Positions 50,801-57,459 of a DNA stretch of 64,000 bases are shown here, piece after piece. The stretch's first letter is position 1, and each line of letters opens with the position of its first letter. Under the pieces are notes generated by a model. The model did no database searches, was not told where the DNA came from, and saw only the letters and a program-made list of their open reading frames with translations. Position numbers and translations under genes: made by a program. Origin of the DNA: Oscillibacter valericigenes (GTDB lineage Bacteria > Bacillota > Clostridia > Oscillospirales > Oscillospiraceae); NCBI RefSeq assembly GCF_021531315.1, contig NZ_JAFBIQ010000011.1, forward strand, positions 1 to 64,000. Reading direction: 5' to 3'.

Positions 50801-52222
50801 CCCATTTACCTTCATATCTTTGTTCAAGATTTCCGGAGTAACTGCCATTTTATATTTGGTCGTTCCGTTAATCTCAACAACGGGGCTGAATTTATAATAT
50901 GTCGGTGTCAGCGTCCACGCAAAGTCTCCATCCTTATAATGGACCGCTCTGCCCTGCCAGGTAGGCTTGAAGGTCAGGTCGCTCGTCTGGCCAAAATCAA
51001 TGGAGACGCTGTTGTTGGTGAAGTCCAGCTTATCCGGCCACTGCACCTGAATTCTGGTCTGGCCAATGGTCTTGCCGCCGGCCTTCAGACCGACTTCGAC
51101 CTCGCCGCAGGTATCGGCAGCCGTGTAAAGGCCATTCGCATTGATGCGGCCATTGCCGGAGAGAACCGCCCAGGAAGCACCTTCGGGAATTTCCGCCTTG
51201 CCGCCGGCGGCGTCAATGCCGGTCGCTTCAAACTGCACAGTGCTGCCGGGGGTATAGACTTCGTCATTGGGCGTCAGCACCGCGTGGTCAAACTGACCTG
51301 TGGGCTTCGCCGTGGAGAGCACCATGATGGTGTTGGACACCTTACGCTCGTAGCCGTCGGACGGACGGCAGCGCAGGGTCAGACCGGCGGTGCTGCTTTC
51401 CGGCTCGCCCTCGCGCTGGGTGGCGAAGGTCGAGGAGCCGCCGCCATCCAGATTAATGGCCTGCACGCAACCCAGATCTTCCATGGAGGCCGCAACCTCT
51501 GCCATGGTCATGCCGACAGAATAGGGTGCCTGACGACCATCCACCATGAACATCACCACCGAGCCATCCGCCTTGATGCCGATGGCCGTGCGGGAGGCGC
51601 GGGTGACGTTGTCCAGACCGCTGCGGGCATGGCCATTCTCAAAGATATCGCCGAAGCTGGCGACCGCTTCCAGAACATTGCCTGCCGCATAGGCGGCGTT
51701 GCACTCCTGCGCGCTGGTGATGTGCGCATCGCCGCTCTTGTCGATCCAGAAGGTGGTGCCGGTCGGCGCGTTGATCTGCGTGCCGCTCATGATGAAAGCA
51801 CCACTGGGTCGGCCATTGCTCATGTCGTAGCCGCCGGCATTGATCGCGCCCACAACATTGGTGTTGCGGCGGGTCTGCATGCTCTGCGCCTGCTTGGTCG
51901 TTTCCGTCATGGCCCAGTTTCTGCCGGTTTTGATGGTTTTGATATCATCATCACTGTAACCGGCCGCAATGGAAGCTGTGGAGCCTTCGCCCACTTTGAC
52001 CTCCATCACATGACCCATCATCTGCTGGGTCAGTGCGCCATTGTTCAAGATCCATTCGTATTCCTTGACATCGGGTGTCATGGCATATTCCTTTTCGGAT
52101 ATCTGCCGGATACCCAGTCGGTCAAGTCCGCCGCTACTTGCGTTCTCCGCTGCCTGAACCTGTGCCGGTAGCAGTGATGCCGTCAAACAGAATGTCAGCA
52201 GCAGCGAAAGCAACCTTTTCAT
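44834..52222 (-). CDS. Giant secreted dockerin protein: phosphodiester glycosidase, metallophosphatase, CotH kinase
   Basis: A 2462-aa secreted protein with a signal peptide (LPAQVQAAE). Domains in order: NAGPA-type phosphodiester glycosidase (about 100-310; AINLDGGGSSTFATQ); Ig/lectin-like modules to about 1170; a purple-acid-phosphatase-type N-terminal Fn3 domain and metallophosphoesterase (about 1175-1530; ILGDIQTGD, VLGNHEYYGD, FVFGGDDHAYAR); CxxC units; an Fn3 domain (about 1775-1860); a CotH-like kinase domain (about 1965-2395; LKARGNSTF, PIWDQDMTLG); and a type I dockerin (2400-2462; DVNGDGEVDIFDVYALCRYL and DVNSDGDVDIFDAWTLQRRL). GGAGGAG precedes the ATG at 52222. Likely docked on the neighbouring cohesin protein. 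No frameshift seen. Confidence 0.9.
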   Translation of the reverse strand: MKRLLSLLLTFCLTASLLPAQVQAAENASSGGLDRLGIRQISEKEYAMTPDVKEYEWILNNGALTQQMMGHVMEVKVGEGSTASIAAGYSDDDIKTIKTGRNWAMTETTKQAQSMQTRRNTNVVGAINAGGYDMSNGRPSGAFIMSGTQINAPTGTTFWIDKSGDAHITSAQECNAAYAAGNVLEAVASFGDIFENGHARSGLDNVTRASRTAIGIKADGSVVMFMVDGRQAPYSVGMTMAEVAASMEDLGCVQAINLDGGGSSTFATQREGEPESSTAGLTLRCRPSDGYERKVSNTIMVLSTAKPTGQFDHAVLTPNDEVYTPGSTVQFEATGIDAAGGKAEIPEGASWAVLSGNGRINANGLYTAADTCGEVEVGLKAGGKTIGQTRIQVQWPDKLDFTNNSVSIDFGQTSDLTFKPTWQGRAVHYKDGDFAWTLTPTYYKFSPVVEINGTTKYKMAVTPEILNKDMKVNGKVYKVTNLELLANTDGTQQVNATIIQGENSNVHSAILGKFISNTFVADSDTSLRATVQVALIQNPNITGHVDVVVGMEPYVIMDFEDHVGDEGTVSATDYWTCHVGKSNGAGDNNYLTPEEVRADRIWIRDTSGKGVQFLNDGNLVVSADEDENVRFGQYAFKIGFNFGGEQNLAKPMSADFGFSGDMLLNTLQPTKLGLWINVPSSFDGDKTLLKAILKGGASTESGTLTPTAHMAINEDGSTSYFDGQLVGTTSYFQYKSYNADGTVSGSTLSDWAGKGWTWVEADISTLQMPVDMCRAYAIRITSPQNCKKGSGYIYIDNFQFIYGTNTNDVTRPVLESITETGNGTVLDARGTTVLPSGNLSFSAVYSDSELTDKYATGIDQSGIRVLLDGTDYTGKLEINDGSLYLKGVALRNGTHTLTVRLKDFYGNVTTETRTFRVEDAKGMQSAIDILPQPEPPEIGKDYVFAIVNNTGEPVTKAELTVDFRAMGNAAEYLAGAKVESLSSDYTLTLDQNALEKGLAKITVTKPPVTQARRAMRTGAQDTDYNYVSELGYLIITIPANAASDSVLKCTVTQGSYTVADGTETGTAYTFSGTEKVVPMTASYQLTCEQAIAGMSAELTVTDADGKPISRADIYQVSSDGSHKLGSTNMKGTFTKTFDTAGEYTFYAEKAGSGRSWNQRVIVCERTTENGGKPFGILTNGVTKAGTKSITWLTQIDGSAEKAQVKYSTDAELNGAATVDGTSAIQTFVQSTRGDALRSNKVTLTNLAPDTTYYYQVGDGATWSNTQSFKMPAADAVATNFFILGDIQTGDTANLAAALEKLKAESYDFGVQTGDAIDNVTMYETHCRPFLNAVNSGTLGGVDLIHVLGNHEYYGDADGKISKAIYDLPESAQNSWYKMEYGKVCVVVVNHGTKLSETLADIAENLTTDCVWKVLVSHEPIYGTESVSATPAILASIEKAGFSFVFGGDDHAYARTYPMLGGVKQAENSRNGVVYFVCGDLSGKNYELHSREEYARAIPHNDKSGYSGMYLTVNATEESFTVKAIDVNGKELDTYTKTRTDCELGKHTVNGTSKYDMTAGTISCAVCGTALKPEGDYAFSGLLSTTDGKQVILASGSVKKNEFSSQGEDRYHSCTDGYAHLTTQSDSRTCVTGGYITYTCPACQQTDTSAFKMPEKHKWDEKHICTVCGFHGIDINSEDVVFKFGSPEKPRDIEPAPKYYYTGTGVRPGSFAKRDDYVLTQNNDANLINGQIPDLYVEWPDSKNVGKAEIKCSGRGNYYGDKTLTYYIVPNNVEDLKCTAATVDSLTLAWNAAPGAGYYEVFQCDEKGQNRTSLGTTENTTFKVTGLSADTAYYFVAAGRTKVPTENEVYYSIEWSNILCATTSPLSADVTAMTATVDGMQIPAVDVDGTNYLFLPASADLANLNVTITRSANDGSLVVAGNQSSQPVTGDAAALNVSALASETDGYRLLTAKVGNGTAFTVRIMQATSLPTIYLTSTDAKTQGRSYVDSSKQNTTTAALKMIDTAGSEISTMGIKELKARGNSTFTYAAKKSYQMKLETASDLLQNGENVKTWVLLANYFDATLMHDKLFKDMAAALGMPYTASCDWVNLYYDGEYRGVYLLSEKNAVKDTGINITDLEAAYEDLNPAYGTNMSTSTGTNAYGGSYTYTTGLTDPTDITGGYLLELNHNAPDEVNGFVTKQGKGVNVKSPEWCGDAAMKYISEYYQAFENAVYATDGNGNYTGINEDGKHYYDYVDRDSLVKIFLLQELALSPDGFISSLYFYKDANGIMYAGPIWDQDMTLGTGWSKYISPDTTDYHYLAEALIQIPDFREAVIAYYNEIFAPQANALIAENGTIRGYADCLTDSAEMNFVLWPYIRVGDPSNAGHIWKNATYASVFADMQNWLTQRIAKLDVTFAETVFVMGDVNGDGEVDIFDVYALCRYLAGYEVEGFIYANSDVNSDGDVDIFDAWTLQRRLAGYEE

Positions 52223-52281
52223 ATGATCTCCTCCTACAGTATATGTTTTCTGCGGCTCCCCGCAGTTGAGCACCTATTATA

Positions 52282-53400
52282 TTAGTGTGTCGGTTTCTCC
52301 GGCTGCCCGGCTAAGATCGTCGTACATTGGCTCAGCGGCCTGCCTGCGCAAACAGGGCAGCCGCAGCGCTGTTTTCCTGTACGGCTGCTGATGACCACTC
52401 TCCACGCGTGGCCGTTTTCACACAGCCACCAAGCCTTCCGGCTGCTGCCGGGCGTCACCTGGTGCGGCGTGAAGTTGCCGTTAAGGGTCGGATGCCACTG
52501 CGACGCGATCACCGGCTCCTTGGTTTCCAGATCATTAAATCCAGGCAGGACCTTGCGGTTGGTGCAGTACGGGCAATCGCTCCCCTTGTTCACACGATGG
52601 GCGATGACCGCACAGAAAGAATGTCCCTTGTCACAGAGCCACCACACGCGGCGATTGGAATATACGCTCACTGTCTCCGGTGTCAGCGCACCGTTCTTTT
52701 TCCGGTCCCACTGTTCAGCAAGCCGCGGATGCAGTGAAGCGAGATCATTGAATCCGGACAGGACCTTTTGTCCCGCGCAGAACGGACAGCCTGCGTTTGA
52801 TGTGACGCGGCTGGCAACGCTCGCCTGCCAGCTATGCTTTTTCGGACACCTCCACCAAACCTTCCGATGCGCTCCCGGCATGACCTGCATCGGCAGCAGT
52901 GGGGAATTCTTTTCTGTATCCCAGTCCGAAAGCAGATCAGGGAATTTTGCCGCCAGGGAGTTTTCCTCCGGCAGAATAGCTCGGCCCGCACAGACGGGAC
53001 AGCCCGTCCCTTGTGTGCGGCTTTTAACTGCAGAGCGGTAAGAATGTCCTTTAGCGCATCGCCACCATACAAGCCTTCGGCTGCCAACCGTCAGCTCAGA
53101 GAATTGCAACGGGCCATTCTTCTCTGCATCCCATTCCGGCTCAAGCTCCGGATGGCACATTCGCAGGGCCTCCTTTGGCTCTGCCAGACGTCCTGAGCAG
53201 TATGGACATCCGCTGCCGGCGGAGCGAGAATAAATCTTTGCCTGCCAGTGATGCCCGCTGGCACAGTACCACCATACCTTTTGGTGGCTTCCGTAGGTCA
53301 CATCTTTCGGCGTGAGCGGCGCATTGCGTTCATCGTCCCATTGTGCCAGCAGGTGAGCTTGTTCATGCCCGGCGCAGAAATCGTACAGAGACGGACGGAT
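52282..53400 (-). CDS. Tandem treble-clef zinc-finger protein (DUF4379-like)
   Basis: A protein of about 372 aa built of five to six repeats of roughly 65 residues, each with WWxCxxGHxW, then CPxCxGR, then an EWDxEKN segment (for example KVWWRCPKKHSWQASVASR and GCPFCAGQKVLSGFNDLASL). These are zinc-binding treble-clef fingers thought to bind nucleic acid. The frame opens upstream of GTG 53301; GGGAGGTG lies seven bases before an ATC at 53400, which completes the first repeat and may be the real start. Its role in the surface island is unclear. Confidence 0.8.
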   Translation of the reverse strand: MRPSLYDFCAGHEQAHLLAQWDDERNAPLTPKDVTYGSHQKVWWYCASGHHWQAKIYSRSAGSGCPYCSGRLAEPKEALRMCHPELEPEWDAEKNGPLQFSELTVGSRRLVWWRCAKGHSYRSAVKSRTQGTGCPVCAGRAILPEENSLAAKFPDLLSDWDTEKNSPLLPMQVMPGAHRKVWWRCPKKHSWQASVASRVTSNAGCPFCAGQKVLSGFNDLASLHPRLAEQWDRKKNGALTPETVSVYSNRRVWWLCDKGHSFCAVIAHRVNKGSDCPYCTNRKVLPGFNDLETKEPVIASQWHPTLNGNFTPHQVTPGSSRKAWWLCENGHAWRVVISSRTGKQRCGCPVCAGRPLSQCTTILAGQPEKPTH

Positions 53401-53609
53401 TGCCGCTCACCTCCCGCAGAATAGTTGGCCGCCTGCAACACAGGCGGAAGGGTCTTTTTTAGCTGATCGTGTATCCGGCACAGTGGCTAAAAAAGTACGT
53501 TTTTTTAGTCGGATTGAAGCCGTTGGCCTATTGCTATTCTGTTGGGGGAGTGCTATGGTAGATGTATAAGATTTTGTGTATATCGCTGTGGTCGGCAACC
53601 TGTACTTTT
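53401..53609. other. Spacer between zinc-finger and resolvase genes
   Basis: No gene. CCGCCTG/CAGGCGG (53432-53450) forms a hairpin followed on the plus strand by a T-run (TCTTTTTTAG), a possible terminator. Confidence 0.45.
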
Positions 53610-54239
53610 TTATCCAGTCTTCTTCGTCTGCGTTTTCTTAACGGCTTCTTTGCACCCGTCATCCTGCGCCCAGAGCAAAAAGCTCCGGTGGGTGACGCCC
53701 AGCAGTCTTCCTGCCGCACGTGCAGACAGCTCGCCGCGCTCCCAACGCGCTTTGACTTCGCCGAACCCTTCTGGCAGCGCCTTGCGGGGTCTGCCGAATT
53801 TCACGCCGCGCGCCTTCGCTGCGGCGATCCCTTCCGCCTGCCGCTGGTGAATGAACTCGCGCTCTGTCTGCGCCACATAGGATAGCAGCTGCAGCACGAT
53901 GTCCGCGATCAACGTTCCGGTGAGGTCGCGATTCCGCCGCGTGTCAAGCAGAGGCATATCCAGCACAACGATTGCCGCACTCTTTTCCTTTGTGATGATG
54001 CGCCATTGCTCCAAAATTTCTTCATAGTTTCTGCCAAGACGGTCGATGCTCTTGATCACAAGCGTATCGCCGTCTTTCAGTTTGCGCAGCAGCCGCTGGT
54101 AGCTGCGGCGGTCAAAATCCTTGCCGGACTGCTTGTCCACAAAAATCGCCCGGTCCGTTAAACCGAATTCCCGCAGAGCGATGAGTTGGCGCAACTCATT
54201 CTGTTCCTTGGTCGAAACTCTTGCATAACCGTATTCCAT
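53610..54239 (-). CDS. Serine resolvase/invertase
   Basis: A 209-aa small serine recombinase. The catalytic motif is GYARVST (Ser9), followed by DRLGRNYEEIL and the E-helix, then a C-terminal helix-turn-helix (ELSARAAGRLLGVTHRSFLL). Such enzymes resolve cointegrates or invert DNA between short sites. GGGAGGTC precedes the ATG at 54239; a longer upstream frame is not supported. Its promoter region overlaps operator-like inverted repeats shared with the divergent XRE gene. Confidence 0.92.
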   Translation of the reverse strand: MEYGYARVSTKEQNELRQLIALREFGLTDRAIFVDKQSGKDFDRRSYQRLLRKLKDGDTLVIKSIDRLGRNYEEILEQWRIITKEKSAAIVVLDMPLLDTRRNRDLTGTLIADIVLQLLSYVAQTEREFIHQRQAEGIAAAKARGVKFGRPRKALPEGFGEVKARWERGELSARAAGRLLGVTHRSFLLWAQDDGCKEAVKKTQTKKTG

Positions 54240-54301
54240 GTGCTGACCTCCCAATTTATCGGTGGATAAATTGTAAGCCAGGTGCCGGCCACATGGACAA
54301 T

Positions 54302-54356
54302 ATAGTGTTATATCACTATTATAGCACATATTTTTCTGTTAGTGAAGTATCACTAA
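54302..54356. promoter_or_regulatory. Operator pair and promoter between resolvase and XRE genes
   Basis: Two inverted repeats share the half-site TAGTG/CACTA: ATAGTG-N6-CACTAT (54302-54319) and TTAGTGA-N4-TCACTAA (54339-54356). For the resolvase, minus strand, TATAAT (54318-54323) and TTCACT lie 17 bases apart, and each overlaps one of the repeats. A third half-site (ATAGTGA) follows near 54383. Binding of the XRE protein would block the resolvase promoter. Confidence 0.75.
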
Positions 54357-54411
54357 TAACCTTTTCTCAAATAATTTACCATAGTGATAAATCGTCATGG
54401 AGGTTTACACT

Positions 54412-54654
54412 ATGGATACTCGGGAAACTGTTGCACTTCGCATCCGCCAACTTTGCGCAGAACGAAAAATTACACCGAACGGATTAGCAAATCTGTCTGC
54501 CGTTCCTCAAGCAACCATCAAGAGTATCCTTAATAATGAAAGTAAAAATCCGGGCGTCGTGACGATTAAGAAGCTTTGTGATGGTCTTGACATTACCCTC
54601 GGTGAGTTCTTCTCCACGCCTGAATTCGATACGCTGGAACAGGAGATCAAGTGA
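54412..54654 (+). CDS. XRE-family repressor
   Basis: An 80-aa HTH_3 protein: LRIRQLCAERKITPNGLANL, then VPQATIKSILNNESKNPGVV and IKKLCDGLDITLGEFF. It is divergent from the resolvase and faces the TAGTGA operators, so it probably represses the resolvase and itself. The ATG at 54412 follows GGAGG with nine-base spacing; the upstream ATG contains that site and is unlikely. Confidence 0.9.
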   Translation: MDTRETVALRIRQLCAERKITPNGLANLSAVPQATIKSILNNESKNPGVVTIKKLCDGLDITLGEFFSTPEFDTLEQEIK

Positions 54655-54698
54655 AGCCTCTTTCTCAGCCTCTACCGCCAGCGCTCCTCCATTTTTTC

Positions 54699-54733
54699 GC
54701 GTAGAGTACACGCATAGTGCGTGAACTCTACGC
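54699..54733. repeat. 35-bp near-perfect palindrome
   Basis: Two 16-base arms (GCGTAGAGTACACGCA versus the complement of TGCGTGAACTCTACGC, one mismatch) around TAG. It lies between the XRE and WYL genes and could be a WYL-protein operator or a terminator-like hairpin. Confidence 0.75.
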
Positions 54734-54842
54734 TCTATACGGGGCATTCTCTCATTTTCACGGAAAATCTTCCATCCGCTGCTGCGTTTGACGGTTACGT
54801 ATTGCGGCCGCGCCGTTTCCCATTTGAATGGAGTACAGCTAC

Positions 54843-55802
54843 ATGAAAAATGAATCCCAATATGGTCTGCTGCTTCTCCGGCAATATCTATATCGGCAGA
54901 CAGACGAGCAGCATCCGGTCTCGGTCACGGACATTCTCGCATTCTGGCAGCAGCACGGCATTCAGGCCGGACGCAAGAGTGTTTACACCGACATCGAACT
55001 GCTGCAGAACGCCGGGATGGATATCGTCTGCGTCAAAAGCACCCAGAATCGATACTTCGTGGGGGAGAGGCTGTTTGAACTGCCGGAGCTGAAGCTGCTG
55101 GTGGATGCGGTGGAATCCTCCCGGTTTATCACGGAGAAAAAGAGCACCGCCCTCATCAAGAAGCTGGGCCATCTCACCAGCACAGCGCAGGCGGAACAGC
55201 TGAACCGCCGCATTTACATGGGCGGCACTCCAAAGCCGGAGAATGAGAGCATCTACTACAATGTGGATACCATCCACAACGCCGTCCAGAAGAAACAGCA
55301 AATCACCTTCCAGTATTTTGAGTACACGCCTAAAAAGGAAAAGATACTCAAGCATGATGGATACAAGTATCGGTTCAGCCCCTACGCCATGATCTGGAAT
55401 CGGGACTGCTACTATGCCGTAGGCTGGTCGGAAAAGCATGGAAAGATTGCACAATTTCGGGTGGACCGCATGACGGCAGTCGAACCGCTGGAACAGACGG
55501 CAGTCCAGACACCGGATTTTGATCCGGCGGAGTATGTCCGCAAGGTGTTTGGGATGTACCCGGACAACCTCTGTACCGTAGAGCTGCTGTGCGATAATGA
55601 GGTCATGCGCAGCGTGATCGACCGCTTCGGTGAAAATGTGCAGACGGAAACTGTAGATGAACAGCATTTCCGTGCCACAGTCGAGGTCGCGCCAAGCCCT
55701 CCGTTCTTCAGTTGGGTCTTTACCTTTAGCGGTAAGATTCGCATCGTCAGCCCAGCAGCAGTGCTGGAGGAAATGCGGGATATGGCAGCGTGGCTGAAAT
55801 AA
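54843..55802 (+). CDS. WYL-domain transcriptional regulator
   Basis: A 319-aa regulator with an N-terminal winged helix (LLLLRQYLYRQTDEQ, then GRKSVYTDIELLQNAGMDI) and a WYL domain in the centre (YRFSPYAMIWNRDCYYAVGW and GKIAQFRVDRM), plus a WCX-like C-terminus. WYL proteins sense nucleic-acid or nucleotide ligands and regulate mobile elements and defence loci. The start at 54843 is preferred to ATG 54828. Confidence 0.9.
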   Translation: MKNESQYGLLLLRQYLYRQTDEQHPVSVTDILAFWQQHGIQAGRKSVYTDIELLQNAGMDIVCVKSTQNRYFVGERLFELPELKLLVDAVESSRFITEKKSTALIKKLGHLTSTAQAEQLNRRIYMGGTPKPENESIYYNVDTIHNAVQKKQQITFQYFEYTPKKEKILKHDGYKYRFSPYAMIWNRDCYYAVGWSEKHGKIAQFRVDRMTAVEPLEQTAVQTPDFDPAEYVRKVFGMYPDNLCTVELLCDNEVMRSVIDRFGENVQTETVDEQHFRATVEVAPSPPFFSWVFTFSGKIRIVSPAAVLEEMRDMAAWLK

Positions 55803-55808
55803 TTTCAG

Positions 55809-55836
55809 GATGGTGTTCCCTGCGGGGAACACCATC
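55809..55836 (+). terminator. Terminator of the WYL gene
   Basis: GATGGTGTTCCC / GGGAACACCATC arms (12 bp) around TGCG, followed by TTTTTCAC. Confidence 0.92.
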
Positions 55837-55847
55837 TTTTTCACATC

Positions 55848-55907
55848 TTGCCAATCGAACGAATGTTTGCTATACTGAGGCTACAGTGTTTCCAGAGAAG
55901 AGAACAC
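55848..55907 (+). promoter_or_regulatory. Promoter and operator of the ImmR/ImmA-like pair
   Basis: TTGCCA (55848-55853) and TATACT (55871-55876), 17 bases apart, followed by an imperfect dyad GTGTTTCC..GAGAACAC (55886-55907). The GAGAACA half-site recurs as a perfect dyad past the immA-like gene (56943-56964), suggesting one regulator reads both. Confidence 0.65.
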
Positions 55908-55927
55908 ACGGATAGGAGGTGAATTAC

Positions 55928-56326
55928 TTGGAACAGACATTCGGCAGCTTCGTTCGAGAGAAACGGCAATCTATCGGATTGTCCCTGCGCACGCTGGCGG
56001 CAAAGCTGGATCTGTCGCCAGTCTATCTGAGCAACATTGAGAACGACCGCAGACCGGCGCCGACGCGCGCATATTTGGAACGGTTGGAGCAGGAACTGCA
56101 TCTGAGCAAGGTGGAAACCGAGCAGATGCTGGATCTTGCCGCCAAGTCCCAGAATAACCGGGTATCCGCAGACCTGCCGGACTACATCATGGATCGGGAG
56201 ATCGTCCGGGCCGCGCTCCGCACGGCGAAGGAGGCAGACGCCACAGACCAGGAGTGGCAGGAATTTATCGACCGGATCACCCAGCGCGCAAAGAAATCCA
56301 AAGAGGGCGGTGAAATAGACGCATGA
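55928..56326 (+). CDS. XRE repressor (ImmR-like)
   Basis: A 132-aa helix-turn-helix protein: LRTLAAKLDLSPVYLSNIEN in the N-terminal half, then a helical tail. Followed directly by an ImmA-like protease, so it fits the repressor/antirepressor control of ICEBs1-type elements. The TTG at 55928 is correctly spaced from AGGAGG; a GTG inside that site is not. Confidence 0.85.
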   Translation: MEQTFGSFVREKRQSIGLSLRTLAAKLDLSPVYLSNIENDRRPAPTRAYLERLEQELHLSKVETEQMLDLAAKSQNNRVSADLPDYIMDREIVRAALRTAKEADATDQEWQEFIDRITQRAKKSKEGGEIDA

Positions 56327-56928
56327 AAAAAGCATATTACCGCGAACAGGCGCTGGAGCGGATCGCCCGCGATGTGATCACCGCCTATGACCCCAGACTT
56401 TATTACGGTTCCCCCGCAGCCATTCCCATTGAGGACATCATCGAGGCACAGGGGCTGGTGCTGGAGTATCAATATCTGCGGAATAATGGGCGGGTTTTGG
56501 GCGAGACCATCTTTGACGACGGTCTCACAGCGATCTATGACCGAGAAAACCACCGCTATGACCTTCTTCCCGTCAAGGGCGGCACCATCCTCATCGACTG
56601 CTCTCTCTGCGAAGAGGAAGCATCTACCGGGCGGCTGCGCTTTACCTGCGCCCATGAGCTGGGGCACTGGCTGCTCCACAAGAAACTGTTCTGCGGGACC
56701 GGCGAAAACGCGGCGCTCCGTTCCGGCAATGAGAGCGACAACACATTGGAAGTGCAGGCGAACCTGCTGGGCTCTATCCTTCTGCTGCCGCTGCCGCAGG
56801 TCAAGCGCTGCTTCTATCAGCTGCGCTCCGGACGGACGAACCAACAGCTGGTGACGGATATGGCAGGTATCTTTCAGGTATCCAAACAGGCCATGCGCAT
56901 TCGGTTGGAGAACCATAACCTGCTGTAA
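56323..56928 (+). CDS. ImmA/IrrE metallopeptidase
   Basis: A 201-aa protease with the HELGH zinc motif (CAHELGHWLLHKK near residue 108) and a downstream Glu (LEVQANLLGSILLLP). ImmA-type enzymes cleave the ImmR repressor and induce excision and transfer. It overlaps the repressor gene by four bases, arguing for coupled synthesis. Confidence 0.9.
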   Translation: MKKAYYREQALERIARDVITAYDPRLYYGSPAAIPIEDIIEAQGLVLEYQYLRNNGRVLGETIFDDGLTAIYDRENHRYDLLPVKGGTILIDCSLCEEEASTGRLRFTCAHELGHWLLHKKLFCGTGENAALRSGNESDNTLEVQANLLGSILLLPLPQVKRCFYQLRSGRTNQQLVTDMAGIFQVSKQAMRIRLENHNLL

Positions 56929-56942
56929 AAAATTTTCATGTG

Positions 56943-56964
56943 CTGTTCTCAAAAAAGAGAACAG
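56943..56964. promoter_or_regulatory. Perfect CTGTTCTC/GAGAACAG dyad
   Basis: Eight-base arms around six A residues, 15 bases past the ImmA-like stop and just before a small zinc-ribbon gene. Same half-site as in the upstream operator (55886-55907); a binding site for the ImmR-like repressor is likely. Confidence 0.65.
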
Positions 56965-56979
56965 AGAAAGCGAGGCGCT

Positions 56980-57216
56980 ATGTCAAAAACCAATTCCCTG
57001 CGCTGTCCGCTGTGCGGCAAGGGCCGCATCGCGGATATCCCCAGCGGTGCGGAACAGTCTCAGTACAGGCTATTTGCGCTGCACAGAGCGGAACACCCTG
57101 ACCTGATCGCCAAATGCCCCAAGTGCGGCGAACAGATCGGCATCACGGTGCTGACACCGGATGCTCACCCCCTGATCCACACGCCCATCCCCTTTATGGG
57201 ATATGTTCAGGCATAA
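56980..57216 (+). CDS. Small double zinc-ribbon protein
   Basis: A 78-aa protein with CPLCGKGRI near the N-terminus and KCPKCGEQIGITVLT later, giving four metal-binding cysteines. GAGGCG lies before the ATG. It follows the repressor/protease pair and could be an accessory regulator. Confidence 0.75.
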   Translation: MSKTNSLRCPLCGKGRIADIPSGAEQSQYRLFALHRAEHPDLIAKCPKCGEQIGITVLTPDAHPLIHTPIPFMGYVQA

Positions 57217-57290
57217 ATTAAAAATCCAATTGATATGACTTCGTCAAGCGCACCAGCCACCCATCATCGAATATGGGAACATTGAGTTAG

Positions 57291-57335
57291 GAGCCTTACA
57301 AGTAGCTTTTCAGCTATGCGTAAGGCTCTTTTTTT
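57291..57335 (+). terminator. Terminator after the zinc-ribbon gene
   Basis: GAGCCTTAC / GTAAGGCTC stem (with an inner AGTAGC/GCTAT pairing) followed by TTTTTTT. Confidence 0.92.
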
Positions 57336-57414
57336 GCGCCTTTCTTCGGCTGAAAAGCGGAAAGGCACAAAATGCGCAGACGCTGGCAGCCCTATATCGC
57401 TAAATATCCGTGAC

Positions 57415-57448
57415 CCCATCTCAGACATTTCAAAAAATCTGAGATGGG
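57415..57448 (+). promoter_or_regulatory. Leader hairpin covering the ribosome binding site
   Basis: CCCATCTCAGA (57415-57425) pairs with TCTGAGATGGG (57438-57448). The 3' arm contains the first G residues of GGGAG (57446-57450), the ribosome binding site of the gene starting at 57460, so the fold would hide it. It suggests translational control. Confidence 0.65.
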
Positions 57449-57459
57449 AGTCATGAATC

